A program made the translations under genes and the position numbers. 64,000 nucleotides of DNA from Pyrus communis (Eukaryota > Streptophyta > Magnoliopsida > Rosales > Rosaceae), in contig NC_084805.1 in the NCBI RefSeq assembly GCF_963583255.1, forward strand, positions 7,804,827 to 7,868,826, read 5' to 3'. Within the stretch, counting starts at the first letter, position 1. Every line of letters begins with the position of its first letter. Below, piece by piece: positions 1 to 12,095 of this stretch. Below the pieces are notes generated by a model. It saw only the letters and a list, made by a program, of their open reading frames with translations. It had not been told where the DNA came from and ran no database searches.

Positions 1-887
1 TTTATTTGACTCGCACAAGGCACGTTCTCAAATGGGTTATGTCTTTACCGTTGGAGACACCACACTATCTAATGTCAAACAAATAGACCTTAGTTGCGGC
101 TTCTCCAAAACATGCTAAAATTCTCTCGTTTCATGAAGCTACACATTAATGCTTTTGTCATAAAGTTGTTGTTGAGTATATTTGAAGCATTTATGGATTT
201 TCTTTCATCATTGACGTCCCCGCAGTGACCTATGAAGACAACACCGCTTGTATCGACCAGATCAAGAGATAATACATTAAAAGAGACAATACTAAACATA
301 TTAGGTAGAAGTTTTTCTTTTTACATCAGCAGTAAGAGCATAAAAAGATTGAAGTCAAGCAGATTCGTTCCAAAGACAATCTTATTGATCTTTTCATGAA
401 GTCATTGCAAAAGTTCATTTTTCAAAAGCTTGTTCAAGGAATTTGTATGCTTAAACGCTTGAGTTACAACGTTTGCAGTTCTCATTGGAAAGTTTTGTAA
501 AACACAGGGGGAATAACTTGAATATACATAATATACTTTTTTTCCTTACGATTAGGACCATTTTTTTCTCATTGAATTTTTATTGCCTGACGAGACACTA
601 ACTCTAGGTTGTTCATGCCCTTGTGTGTCCTACTTGCGTCCTGCAGACGTTAAGTGTTGACTTATTGCATTAACTCACTTTTCTCTTTAGACTATGAGTT
701 TTATCCCATCTTGGGTTTTATCATAGCCAGGTTTGTGAGAGTTACTTCTTATATGTATTCCATATTTAAGACTTGCGTTTACTCATTAGTGTCAACTTGA
801 TGAGACAACTTCTTGAACTACTTTTGTAGCATCGTTGAAGACCTGATGGGCACCATGTACTTGAGTGATTACACACTCAAGGGAGAG
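1..887 (+). mobile_element. Ty1/Copia retrotransposon, 3' end of pol and 3' leader (remnant)
   Basis: The first 130 bases translate in broken frames to the end of a Copia RNase H domain (an SQ-GYVFTVGDT-like stretch). The same segment occurs at 28200-28320 in a longer copy of the family. Stops and frameshifts make it non-functional. A purine-rich tract (ACTCAAGGGAGAG) ends at 887 just before the LTR and fits a polypurine tract. The 680-740 segment also matches the 3' leader of the copy at about 28875-28930. The rest of the element lies left of the window. Confidence 0.75.
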
Positions 888-1125
888 TGTTGCAACTCTA
901 AATTAATTAGGAGTGCAATTGTGTAGATCTTAGTAGGATATTTTCTAACTCTTTTCTATTAGACTTTGTATTCCTTGTAGGATTAGAAAGCCACATTATG
1001 TTTACTGTAAATAAAACACAAAACGGTGAGAAACTGCACCGCAAAAATATCCCAAACTCTAATTTTCTCTCTTCTTCCCAGTGTCGTACCTTCTCCTTCT
1101 TCCTTCACTAAAATAAGCCCACACC
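888..1125 (+). repeat. 3' LTR of the Copia remnant
   Basis: It starts TGTTGCAACT directly after the polypurine tract and resembles the LTR starting at 29030 (TGTTGTAGTC). The right boundary is not sharp; it lies before the TA microsatellite. Confidence 0.6.
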
Positions 1126-1135
1126 AGCATCTTTA

Positions 1136-1161
1136 ATATATATATATATATATATATATAT
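1136..1161. repeat. (TA)n microsatellite
   Basis: About 13 uninterrupted TA units. Confidence 0.95.
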
Positions 1162-1348
1162 CCATTTGATATTATTTATCTTTATTATTAGTATTGTAAC
1201 AATAAAAAACTGTTTGGGTTTTCAATTCATTCAAATGATGCTTATTAGTTCAATTTTAATTGATGTTTTGCTGTAAGTTATTCATGAAGTAGGAATATGC
1301 ACACCAACGACGGTGATGAGTTGATGATAATAATTTGGTTTTCATGAA

Positions 1349-1468
1349 GGGAATTGTTATTGACACTCCAAAAATCTCATTTTACACTCCTAACTTTCTA
1401 TATTTGGAAAGAAAATACACTTGTGAGGAGTGTAGAATGAGATTTTTGAAGTGTCAATAACATTTCCC
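1349..1468. mobile_element. 120-bp MITE with long terminal inverted repeats
   Basis: The left end GGGAATTGTTATTGACACTC pairs with the right end GAAGTGTCAATAACATTTCCC reversed. The inverted repeats continue for about 45 bases, so the element is nearly a hairpin. Flanks TTCATGAA (left) and TTTATGAA (right) look like an 8-9 bp target duplication with one change, which would fit a Mutator-like or hAT-like MITE. It has no coding capacity. Confidence 0.75.
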
Positions 1469-1538
1469 TTTATGAATTGTTAATTTTTATTTCTGTTACT
1501 TCAGGAGAAAGGGATTTGGGAGAGAGAAGAGAAGAAGT

Positions 1539-1568
<30 letters not shown>
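1539..1568 (+). repeat. Homopolymer of 30 G
   Basis: Thirty G in a row, then TGGG. Its exact length should be treated with caution because such runs are error-prone in sequencing. Confidence 0.9.
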
Positions 1569-1569
<1 letters not shown>

Positions 1570-1576
1570 GGGAAGG

Positions 1577-1775
1577 AATTCATGCGGCGGCATGATGGAC
1601 AAGATTACAATTAGAAACTAAAAATTGAACGCTATTTGAACTAAATATAAGCTTGAATCTTTGTTTGTGTACTTTAGCTAGCCACAAGGGAAGGGGTAAA
1701 TACCCTAAATTCATGCGGCAGCATGATAGGCAAGAGACTGCAATTTGAAACTAAAAGGTTTTAATTGTTATTTGT
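1577..1775. repeat. Diverged direct repeat of about 60 bp
   Basis: AATTCATGCGGC at 1577 and 1708 starts two related stretches (a GCATGATGGACAAGA-like segment, then GAAACTAAAA). The copies lie 131 bp apart with a few mismatches and small indels. No coding frame is visible. Confidence 0.55.
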
Positions 1776-1904
1776 TTCATACATTTAATTTCCTCATTTC
1801 CGTCTCTTCCCACTCACCACCCTCCTTCGGTCCTTTCACCCTTCACTAGTCCTACAATCTAATAGTATATTCTTCTTTATCTTGTAAGTCACTACTAGGA
1901 ATAA

Positions 1905-2215
1905 CATCTTGGGCGACGAAGGGGAAATTGTCACGCAAACGGAAAAATCGTCGCTGGAAACATTGGGCGGCAAAGACTCCGTCACGCAAAGCTTGTGACG
2001 TCAGGCATTGCGCGACGGAGAAACTGTCTTCATCGTGCGAAATGAAGATTCCACGACACAACTCATGGTCGTTGCACGTGTTGAGCAACGAAATTGGGTT
2101 TTAACCCCCCAAACTCTTGCATGACGGTGGTTTAGGGTTTAGTCCTCAAAGTTTTGTGCGGCGGACGTTGCCGTTCGACCCACGAACTTTTGCATGACGG
2201 ATATAGAGGTCGTTG
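1905..2215. repeat. CACTA left subterminal repeats
   Basis: Repeated variants of GGGCGACGAAG, GTCACGCAAA, TTGCGCGACGG and TGCATGACGG occur in both orientations every 20-50 bp. In CACTA elements such arrays bind the TNPA-like protein. Here that role is inferred from position only. Confidence 0.7.
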
Positions 2216-2680
2216 CAGTCAAATTTTAAAATTTGTTTTTTAAGTAATCTATTATTTATTTGTAAATTAGTTTTATAAATATTTTATTTTTTATTTATTT
2301 TTTCATTTATGTAAAAGTGAATTTAATGGAAATAAATATAGAAAAATGTAAAGAAGAATATTGAATTGAAAAATTATTATAAATGTACATACAATGGAAA
2401 AAAGTATTTTTAAATTCTAAAACAAAACTAAAAAAAGAAGTCCTCGATGTCACAATCGTCAGCTGGTGTTGTTGTTATTGTATTAGGGGGCTGGGAGGTC
2501 GTAGCTGCTGGGACGGGGGGTTGGGAGGATGTAGCTGTTGTGGCGAGGGGCTGGGAGGTCGTTTCTGGAGGTAGTTCAACGTCGGGGAATTAAATGCTAG
2601 AGGTCGTTACTGGGTCCTTACCTAGTAAAGTTGCATGTGGTGTGGTGTCGGATTGATGTGGTCTTGAACCGGAGAATGAC

Positions 2681-2793
2681 AGAGAGATAGAGAAACCGAG
2701 GGAGTGCGAGAGAGCGAGAGAGGGAGACACTGAGATTAAGTTTGAGATAGAGAGATAGAGTTTGGTTTACAAACGAGAGAGAGAGAGAGAGAA
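2681..2793. repeat. GA-rich imperfect microsatellite
   Basis: Runs of GAGAGA interrupted by other bases, inside the CACTA 3' untranslated part. The 2220-2680 and 2794-3260 stretches hold no other recognisable feature except isolated GCGTGACGAA-type repeats near 2900 and 2970. Confidence 0.8.
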
Positions 2794-3271
2794 AGATGAG
2801 CTTGGGTTTGAGACAAATATTTGCGTTAAATGAATTAAAGGAGCCGACTTACAAACCCGCCCAATTTTGGGAAAAAAAAATCAAATTTTTTACATGTTTG
2901 CGTGACGAAGATGTTTTAACACTCATCGCGTAACCAGTTTAAAAAAAATTGAATTTTTTCATATTTGCGTGACAACTATTTATAAAACGTTGTCGCGCAT
3001 AATTGTAGATTTAACTTATTTTTTGGTTTAAATAAAAAAAATAAAAAATTTTGTTTAATTTACTTTTTTTTACAAATTTTAAAGGAAACTTTTGTTTGTA
3101 TACAACATTTTTAAATACCATTCAATACATTTAATTAATATACATCACAATTTTTCAATAATCCTCGTATGAACTAGAATAAAGATCATCACTATCGTTA
3201 GATTCAGACTCCCATTCCTCCTCATCTGTAGACACACCAACATCGTCGTTCCCGTGCTCGGGTGCATTGTA

Positions 3272-5749
3272 TCACGTTAAATCCCCGAGGTCAATCATAA
3301 TGGAATCAATCAGTATTTCGACTTCAGGACCTCTAGCTACCTGATACGGTTCTTGTACAATAGTCATATCTCGTAGTGTATCTGCACCAAGCGTCGTTGA
3401 AGTCTCCAATTGTTGGTTAGCAATGTCACCATAATCATCATCGGTAGCAGGATCTCGGTCCGCAATATCATACACCTTTATGTGCTCAATCTTCTAAACT
3501 ACTTTCTATCCCCTCCCGACCTTAAGGTCATCTATATAGAAAATTTGTTCAGCCATCGTTGCCAAAATGTATGGGTCGTCATTATACCAACATCTGTTAG
3601 TATTGATCGATAGCAAATCATCGTCTCGCTTAACACCTCCAACCCGATGTGGGTTTGTATCAAACCAGCGACACTTAAAGAGGATAACTTGACACCGATC
3701 TTTGTAAAGCAATTGCACAACACTTGTGAGTTTTCCATAGAAATCAATGTCTGCAAACTTGATGCCATTTACATGACAACCGGAGTACAATTCTACACTT
3801 AGGGGCCCAATTGCCAAGTTGTACAATTCTTCACTGTAAGTGGGCGAATTAATTTCCTTCAATTTCTTCACCTAAATAAAAAAGAAAAAGATGTCCTGTT
3901 AGTTTAACATTTAAAATTATGCAAAAACCCAAACATGAACAACATATAGTTTCACAAAACCATTGAGGAAACAATTCACGATGCTTTTTGGCATATAAAT
4001 GTGAAGGATGTTTCCACTTCATCAACTCTTCATGCTCATCTAGGTACGTAATTGTCTCGTTACAATTGTCCAGTATAGTTCCGACTAGTGTATCAAACAC
4101 ATTTTTCTCAACATGCATTACATCAATGTTATGTCTTAATTTTAATTTGGACCAGTACGAGAGCTTGAACAACCTCATCTTGTGTGTCCAGTTTAGATAT
4201 ATGTCTGGTCTTGTCCTAGGTACGTACTTGCCCAACGGATCAAAATCCAACTGATTCACCTGAGCCAAAATTTCATCACCGGACCAACTCTGGGTTTTGG
4301 CCAAAGCTTTATGCCATTGAAGAACGCTGTCTCGTTCTAACGCCACTCGCGGTTCGGCGGCAACCACCTACGATGCCTTAGGTAACAAACTTTTTCCGCG
4401 TGCCAACTAGACATCATGTCCTATTTGCAAACTAGGCATACGTAGTAGCCCTTAGTGCTTCACCCAAACATCATAACGTACGCGGGAAAATTGTTTATAG
4501 TCAATCCACAACTGCTCTCAAAGTGAACATCTTCCCGGTAGATTTATTGTATGTGGGAACACCGTTTTCCCATAATTCTTTTAGTTCATCGATCAACAGT
4601 TGTAAATCCACAACAATACACATGCCCGGATCTTCGGTTATTAACATCATCATCATACATTCTTTTTTCATGCATTTCCAAGGCGGAAAATTATACGAAA
4701 TTGCGAAGATTGGCCAAGTGCTGTGGTATCCCCGAACGGATTAAACACGCCCGTCCTAAGTCCCAATCTAAAGTTCAGGGGCTCACATGCAAATTCTGGG
4801 TACAACTGATCATACAATTTCCAGGCTTCTCCATCTGTAAGATGTCTCATAACATCGTCATCCTCTCGTCTATCCTTATGCCACCTCATGTCGCTTGCAA
4901 TGTGCATCGACATATATAATCGCTGCAACCTGGGCTTTAATGGGAGATAACGCAACACTTTTTGTGAAACCTTCGTTCTTCTATTTTGAGATGTCATTTT
5001 AAACCACGACTCATTACATACAGAGCATTTATCCAACGCTTTATTCTCTTTGTAGAACAAAATGCAATTATTATTACACGCATAATTTTTTCATATCCTA
5101 ATCCAAGACCACTTAGCAGCTTCTTTGCACTTTTATTATCTTTAGGAAGGCAATTGTCCTTTGGAAGCATCATGTTGAAAACCCCCAAAAAGTAATCAAA
5201 ACACTGGTTTGACATATGAAACTTTGTTTTTCCATGCATCAACTCAACAATGGCCATGAGCATCGAAAATCCTTCGCAACCGGGGTATAATTCTTGCTTG
5301 GCACTTTTTAATAGTTTTTCGTATTTTTCGAATGCTTCACTGTCCATGGTAGGAGGGACGCCATCTTCTACTTCCACATTCATATTCGAACTAGCGGTTG
5401 GAAAAGCATCATTGATAATGTCCATAATTTGATCATTTGGATCTATAACAGAGTCAACTGTATCCACTGCTTGGGTAGTGGCGGAGGATGAAGCATATTG
5501 TATTTGTTCTCCATGATGATTCCACATAGTATAGGCTTCCATCATCCCATTTCTCACTAAATGTTATCCAACAGTTTCAAAATATTCAATCATTAAGTTG
5601 TTACACTTTCTACAAGGACATCGAATTTGAGTTGAACCGTGGTTGTTTGCAATTGCAAAATTGATGAACTTTTTTATTCCATCCAAATATTCATCAGCAC
5701 ATCTGTTAGGATTATGTATCCACTGTTTGTCCATTTCACCTGCAAACAA
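3272..5749 (-). pseudogene. TNP2-like CACTA transposase, broken
   Basis: Read right to left, the minus strand shows an N-terminal transposase-associated domain (5749-5564; DKQWIH, YLDGIKKFI, CPCRKCNN). Next come a linker (5557-4994), a TNP2 core (5060-4668; RLQRLYMSMHIASDMRWHK and LYPEFACEPLNFRLGLRTG, then FNPFG), a second core block (4367-3849; WTHKMRLFKLSYWSKLKLRH, then NIDVMHVEKNVFD) and a DUF4216-like C-terminal domain (3871-3506; CRWFD). The blocks lie in different frames with stops between them. Some gaps may be introns, but the catalytic core clearly has lost segments. Inactive remnant. Confidence 0.85.
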
Positions 5750-6589
5750 AAAAAAAATTTACAAGCGTTACAACAACTTCAATTATGACATGCCACCTTA
5801 TGCCTCTGGTATGGGTCCTAACTCATTCAAGAATGCACAGTTACGTGTTGTAATTTATGATTCCAACACAGTAGAGTTCGAGCGTGGGAAAAATTCTACA
5901 GCATCTCCCTGCAGTTCTTCAAGTGCACCACGTAGATACAGAAAACTACGAAGCACCTGAAGAACGCAAAGAGATGCTACCACATATCCCACACTCAAAC
6001 TCTAATGTGTGAACCGCAAACTACAACATGTAAATGTGCAATCTCAAACTGTCCATTAATTTGGGACAATTCAAGAATTAAATGGACCGCAATCATGCTT
6101 TCACATCCATTCGCGAAATCCAACTAATTCTTAAACGAGAAACTAAGCTCATAAGAACATTGCAAACCATTTTTTGTACATCCATACAAAAATGGTTGCA
6201 TACAAATACATAAACTCACTACACCTATAAACTACATGCAACACAATTTAAATGAATGGAAATTAATTAGATAACTTAGTTAAGAAAAATGATACCTCAA
6301 ACTATTGGAAATTGCACCATAGAAAGGTAGTTGCTGCAAATGTTTTGTAGCTTCTACATTTTTCCATTAACTCTTCACATTTTTTCAAACCACATACATA
6401 TTTAATAAATAATTCCATTTGTGCATATTTAATTAATATACTTACTTATTAAAATGCATTAATTTCATTCATAATAAACATCACGTACATATTTAATAAA
6501 AAAATTTCATACTAAAAGAACTTAAAATCCATATATAATTATTAAATAAGCAATATTATTAAAATAAGAAATCCTATTCTAGTTATCAA

Positions 6590-8283
6590 CCGGCACTTCT
6601 TGTTCTTGTTGTAGTGATGCGACGCGTTGATTATCAAACTTCCACTCCCAAATCTCGACTTGAACACATTGTTGACAACCTTCATCAGATTTGGGTCACT
6701 TTTGTCAATGTCCCAATTGGCCTGTCATGCAAAAATTAATAAATTAAAATCTCACTATTATATTATATTTAACAAAACATACTTATTATTTAACTAATGA
6801 AATTAGCACAGACAACTAACTCATCAATCATGTGTATCTTCAGCTCATCGGGGATGGCTCTCCAAGACTCTCAATCCACATCACATTTGGTACACACCAT
6901 TGCTCCTACGTCAGACGAAAAGCTGGAGCACTTACTGAATTCACAACCCCTATTATTTCGTCCGCAGTGATTCGATAACGGCTCTTTCCATATGTGTGTC
7001 GGACCCGTACCGTAGCATTTTTCTTCTTGTCTATCAACAAAAATTAATTTCATAATACTAAAGCTAAATAAAAACTTTATACAAAATGCAAAAATTTCAA
7101 CGCAAACCTTTTCCAGAACCTTCTCCATCAGTTGCCTTTTTGATGAATGTGCATCTTTGTTGGCCATCGTACCAACACTCAAAGAACCAACTGATTATAA
7201 TCATCACAATTGCAAAGCGTTTTCAAAATGAATTGTGAAGAATAAGGACAACATAAGCGCATATTTATAGGAAGGTTGGGAACTTTGCGTGACGAAATAG
7301 TTATCGAGCAAACACATGCAATAAATACCTTATTTATTTCTCTGATTCAGATGCACCAAATACATTGATCTATAATTGATGACCCTTGCGCGACGAAACG
7401 TTGTCACGCAAGACTTTGCACAATGACATATTTGTCGCACAAAGGTTGTAGCGACAAACTTATTGTAATTATAAGGTTTACATAAACATAGATATCTATG
7501 TTTACGTAAACTTTATAATTACCAATAAATTTTCAGTTATAATATATATTCTAAAAATAATTACTACCTTAAATAAATTGATATTATATTCCATTCAATT
7601 AATACATTGAATAATTAATACCTTAAATAAATTGATATTATATTCCATTCACGTAAACACTAAATCATTAATACCTTAAATAAATTATATTTTATTCCAT
7701 TCAATTAATACCTTAAATAAATTAGTATTATATTCCATTCAATTAATACCTTAAATAAATTGATATTATACTCCATTCAATTATTAAAATAACCAAACAT
7801 AAATTAAAACATAATTAAGTCGAAATACATAATTTATAAAATGTACCTTAGATTTAAATATTGTCATACAAAAGATCAATTTAAAACTACTATTTCGATG
7901 GTCCTGGTCCATTTTGCAAGACATTGTAATGCCACCTATTGTAACCTCCCTCCAACGCATCCTCCATCAACTTCAGCAACAGTTCTTTCGGCTCATCATC
8001 AAGAGTATACTTAAACTATTACACAAATATGCAAATAATTAATTCTAACATATAACAAAAAATTTCACAAAATTAATTATTGATCCATCAACAGTATACT
8101 TACTAATAATTCCTCCATCACCACCTTCTTCGCATTCTCTGGCACATCTTTCCAAGAATGCCACTTTGCAGTAAGACAATTGTTCCCCATGGTTACAGCA
8201 ATCAAATGCGCGAACTGAAAATGATGCATCAAATCATTCGGGTTGGTGTCGATCACGTTATCATCCTTGTTTTTATTCTCCAT
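6590..8283 (-). pseudogene. TNPA-like second CACTA gene, fragments
   Basis: The minus-strand pieces are a start at 8283 (MENKNKDDN, then WHSWKDVPENAKKVVMEELL, then an intron-like AT-rich gap), a piece at about 8020-7900 (DDEPKELLLKLMEDALEGGY), one at 7182-6871 and one at about 6720-6590 (DPNLMKVVNNVFKSRFG). The WKDVP-E-K pattern resembles plant transposase Ptta/En/Spm family proteins. Exon limits are not certain. The 7190-7900 stretch contains more subterminal-type motifs (7290, 7385-7450) and tandem copies of an ATTAATACCTTAAATAAATT unit (7610-7780). Confidence 0.55.
7607..7785. repeat. Short tandem repeat, unit about 40-50 bp
   Basis: Four to five copies of an AT-rich unit with TACCTTAAATAAATTGATAT followed by TATATTCCATTCAATTAA, inside the CACTA element. 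Confidence 0.75.
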
Positions 8284-8339
8284 CTCAGGATGAACAGAAT
8301 TGTGAAGAAAAACGAGAGGAGAAAGGTATATTTATAGGA

Positions 8340-8846
8340 AGGATAGGGTCTTTGCGCGACGAAGGCTTTGTCGCGCAAAGACTTCACTAAATAGTTTCAG
8401 ATTATGTTGATTCAAATGCACTGAATGCTCTGAAAAGTGAAAACTGACTGTAACTTGCGCAACAAAGCCTTTGTCATGCAAGTGTTCCTCGGCTTCCAAA
8501 GCGATGAATGTCTTGCCCAAGAAAATGAACAAGCTTTGCACAACGAAGCCTTTGTCGCGCAAAGATGCAACATGCTTTGCGCAACGAACACTTTTTCATG
8601 CAAAGATATAGCGGGAAAATCTTCATTGCGTGTTAGGTTTCTCACCAAAAAAAAAAACCTGTGTTTTTCTTGTTAGCTTTGCGCGACGAACATGTTTTCT
8701 ATCATCGTGCAAAATGTTTTGTTCGACTAAGTTCTCCGTCGCGCAAAGTTCACTATCCTTGCGTGATGAAAGTTTGTTCCTCGTTGCGCAAGGTACCATT
8801 GTGCGACGGAATTTTCTTTTTCGTGCAAAATTCTGTCGCGCAAGTA
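8340..8846. repeat. CACTA right subterminal repeats
   Basis: At least ten variants of TTTGCGCGACGAA / GTCGCGCAAAG alternate in orientation. They correspond to the left array and end 16 bp before the terminus. Short open frames here are by-products of the repeats, not genes. Confidence 0.75.
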
Positions 8847-9145
8847 GTTTTTTGTACTAATGAGTCAAAGTTTGTAGTTTAGCCGGCCAGATTCCTTTCC
8901 CCAATATCATTTTATAATGAAAATGTTTATATTGACAATCTTATCATGATCTAGACTAGTTGCCGGTAATAAAATCTTACCCCTAGTATACGTGTCGTTG
9001 TTTCCATACCGTCTTCTAATTGTACCATTTTTAGTTGGATTGAAAATGAATGAGTTTTTTTTACCTTTGATAATGCATCTCTACCATCTAAGTTGGTCAC
9101 AATTTTTCCTTCTTCTTTAACATACTTTGAAAATAGTGTTTTAGT

Positions 9146-9415
9146 TGTAGGCCTATTTGATTGAATGATCTAGGGTTTAGAGAGAGAGAGAGGGGAGCCA
9201 GCCACAATATAAGAGAAGAGAGATTGATTTAATTGTGAAGTGTATTTGATTCACCCCATTGTACCTTTATTTATAGTAATAGGATAGGTAAAAACATTTC
9301 CCTTTAGGATTACAACATTTAATAGGTAATCTAGTCCTAATAGGAGTATAAGATATTTTCCCATATCTCCTAGGATTTACACAATCACATTCCTATTCTA
9401 AATATGACTGCAATA
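9146..9415 (-). repeat. Solo Copia LTR, reverse orientation
   Basis: It begins TGTAGGCCTA on the plus strand and ends GACTGCAATA, the reverse of a Copia LTR also present at 21509-21920 (minus) and 29030-29297 (plus). The shared core includes CCATTGT-CCTTTATTTATAG, whose reverse is TATAAATAAAGG, the LTR promoter. No clean target duplication was found. 8866-9145 and 9416-10133 hold no gene that I can see. Confidence 0.75.
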
Positions 9416-10133
9416 GTTTTAACAATTTTTCTTATTTTCTTTAGCATACTTGTGAGTGAGAAGTTTTAGATTCGATTCTTGCCAAAAGCGAATTTGAACC
9501 ACATTATTACTCATGTGAATTCATCCGCTTCAAGTGAGGCTTGACTCACTCCCTACCCCTTTATTGTGGATAATATGGATTGTTAAAAAAAATTAAAAAA
9601 ATAAATAAATAATAAATAAAAAATAAAAAACACTGACCCTCTAGAGCAAATGATGGCTACATTATAAATGGGTAGTGTTCCTTCGTTATATTAAATCGTT
9701 TAACCAAAAGTTATTTAAAGTTTCTATTTAAGTTTCCTCGCTATTTTGTCACTTTGTACTATTATCTAGTGATATTCTTTCACTTATAAGTGAGAGGTCT
9801 CAAGTTCGACTCTTACCAAAGGTAAAGTTGAACCACATTATCACCGCAAGCCCATTGTAAGGTTCAGCTCACTTCTCCACCCACTGTAAATACTATCGTT
9901 TGTCTAAAAAAAATAAAAATAAATCGTTTGTTTAAAAGAAAAACAAAACAAAAAGGGAAAAAAAAAAAAAAAGAAGAATGTTTCCTCACTGCTTTAGAAA
10001 CAATCTTGAAACGTTACCCTAATAATCAACTGGATAATCTCAATTTATGGCAGGCACGTAAATGAAAAACACAATGCAATTCATTAAGTTCTGAATTAAT
10101 ATATAAAAATGTTGATTCCAGTATACAACATAA

Positions 10134-10706
10134 TTATGCACCCTCCTCTATCTTCTCATCCTCCTCTAAAATTACACTCAACCTAGTCGTATAGCTACCA
10201 CTTCCACCACCACGGTTATAGCGGCGCCCTCCTCTCCTTCTTCTCCTCACAACTTCACGACGTCTGACTCCATCGCTTATGCCGCTGTCACCACCTTCCC
10301 TGGCCGCCATCCGACTGGTCTTCACATTCTTCTTAATAGTAAACACAACTGGACTGGCACTTTTACACCCGCCCCCATATCTCCGTCTCATATTTGTAAG
10401 CGCCAAACTTGCCCTAACGGCCAAAGCAGCCATCTGCTCCGGTCGAAGTGGTTTTTTCAGCCAACTCAACGGTAACACAAAGTAAAGCTGACCCAACTGA
10501 AGCAATTGATCCCCATCAACAGCACTAAAAAAGCCTCCAAACTCCATGTCATCTGAGTCGCATATGAAATGCATGGGACTGACGTTCATCATCTGCAATG
10601 CATGTGAGACCTTAATCGGTTTCGAGAATTCTTGAAGCTGCCCGTTTTGAAGAATCAGCTTGGTTGTAGCTACAGAGATTGATTCGCATGAGTTGCAAAT
10701 CCCCAT
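10134..10706 (-). CDS. PADRE (DUF4228) domain protein, 190 aa
   Basis: A single-exon gene of 190 residues starting MGICNSCESISVATTKLIL. Gly2 plus the nearby cysteines fit N-myristoylation and possibly palmitoylation, so membrane attachment is likely. The first 105 residues follow the PADRE pattern: a short strand with -TTKLILQNG-LQEFSKPIKV-, the central FICDSDDMEFG, then LQLGQLYFVLPLSWL and a MAALAVRASLAL helix. The tail is basic (runs of Arg) with a Gly/Ser/Tyr stretch and ends near RLSVILEEDE, a short acidic block commonly seen at the C-terminus of this family. PADRE genes are often induced by pathogens or stress; the molecular function is unknown. The frame is intact and the length is normal. 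It is bordered by repeats on both sides. Confidence 0.9.
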   Translation of the reverse strand: MGICNSCESISVATTKLILQNGQLQEFSKPIKVSHALQMMNVSPMHFICDSDDMEFGGFFSAVDGDQLLQLGQLYFVLPLSWLKKPLRPEQMAALAVRASLALTNMRRRYGGGCKSASPVVFTIKKNVKTSRMAAREGGDSGISDGVRRREVVRRRRRGGRRYNRGGGSGSYTTRLSVILEEDEKIEEGA

Positions 10707-11735
10707 TAGGCAATGATTCGTTTGGCTACGGCGATTTTTGGAGGTTAATTAAAGGAAGATAAAAAACGCGTTTGTTTTGTGTATTAATCAAATAATTAAT
10801 TGTTTATAATCAACGATAAAGTTATGGGACATATATTGTAATATTTTTTTGTCAACTATTCGTTCAAATTTGGATCCGTCCCCATTTTCAACGCTGTATT
10901 TTGGATACGATGGAAATATGTTTTATTTTTTGGGCATTTAGCTTAATTTAATTGTGAGCACACATTAAACATGATTCAATTGGTTCAAAGAGGTGACTTA
11001 ATTATTTGTAGCACACAGCGGACTAGAAGTGTCCATTAGTTGTTATTTATTTGGTGCTACATACACCAAATGGTGTAGAACCATTTAATATTTTTATTAA
11101 ATTATTAATCAAATTGAACTTGAATTAAAGTTCAAATATGATTGGTGCCACAATATTTAGTGCACAAATTTCATATAAAAGATGATAATCTAGTTTTGAC
11201 AAGTATGTTACGGTGATGGTTAAAGTGTAAAATTTCCTTAAGTGTGGCTGAATATTCTTTCTTCGTTTGTGTTTGTTTGTTTTTGGTTCATCTGCAGCCA
11301 AGTCACTTCGATGAACTTGTTTAACCTCACACTTGGAACAATGCTCAAATTTGGGTTAATTTCACTCCCATTTTAGGATATATTGTGTTTTCACGAAAAC
11401 TCTTCACTTTGAGAAATTATGTTAACACCTCCAAAATTTCACTCACTTTCGAATAACTCATTTTGCAAAAATCCATCTAAAGTTCTTGATATCAGCATGA
11501 AAAAACTTCATAAGGACAAATTTACTATTACATAAAGGTGCAATTTTTTTTTATGTCACATACAACTAAGTGGTCCGAAAAATCTACAATTAGATCGTAC
11601 ATGTTAGAATCAAATGGATCTTGCATAAACCTGATAGCACTGAGTGTGACATAAAACTGTAGTGAGACTCCTTACAATGAACTATTTTATATTAGCATAA
11701 TGTTGAATGAAGCCCACTTTAAATTTTAATATTAA
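10707..11735. other. Upstream region of the PADRE gene
   Basis: AT-rich DNA with no coding frame or recognised repeat. It must hold the promoter of the minus-strand gene at 10134-10706, but I cannot place a TATA box with confidence. Confidence 0.4.
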
Positions 11736-12095
11736 GGGTTGGTTTGGTATTGTTATGCTTTGAAAAAAAACTGATTCTACTGTGCTATGAAAATAAACAG
11801 CTGTGAAATAAAGTAGCAAAGTGTTTGGTAAATTTTTTTGTAAAAGTGCTTTTGAAAAAAAAAAAAAAAAAAAAAAAGCAGTATTATAGTGTTTGATAAA
11901 CTTTTATGTAAAACAGATGTGAAAAAAAAAGCTGGTTTTTCAAAACTGGGTTTTGCAGCTTTGTGTTTTTGGCTTTTTTTCATCCAAAACTGTGAAAAAA
12001 AAAACTGAAGCTAAATGTTTACCAAACATAAAAAAGCTCCCAGCTTTTTTTGATAGCCACTTTTTTCAAAATCACCTCAATACCAAACTAGGGCC
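11736..12095. mobile_element. 360-bp MITE with A/T-rich inverted arms
   Basis: The left end GGGTTGGTTTGGTATTG matches the reverse of the right end CAATACCAAACTAGGGCC. The arms carry many AAAAAAGC / GCTTTTTT runs and a poly-A tract (about 11850-11878), so the element folds back on itself. The target duplication is unclear, so the superfamily (PIF/Harbinger or hAT) is left open. Open frames on both strands here are artefacts of the repeat. Confidence 0.7.

Larger units (their letters stand above)
1890..8862 (-). mobile_element. CACTA (En/Spm-like) DNA transposon, decayed
   Basis: The left terminus is CACTACTAGGAATAAC and the flanking triplet AGT (1887-1889) is repeated after the right end (8863-8865), the 3-bp target duplication expected for CACTA. 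The right end reads GTACTAATG, a mutated form of the GTAGTG terminus. TNP2-type transposase remains (3272-5749) and a TNPA-like remnant (about 6590-8283) are both on the minus strand. Subterminal arrays of a GCGCGACGAA-type motif in both orientations flank the coding part. Length is 6973 bp. All frames are interrupted, so it is not autonomous. Confidence 0.85.

Noticed and set aside
2128..2145. Interstitial telomere repeat (GGTTTAGGGTTTAG)
   Set aside because: Only about two units, which is chance level.
8332..8882. Several 68-79 codon frames
   Set aside because: Generated by the CACTA subterminal repeats; the translations just repeat the motif.
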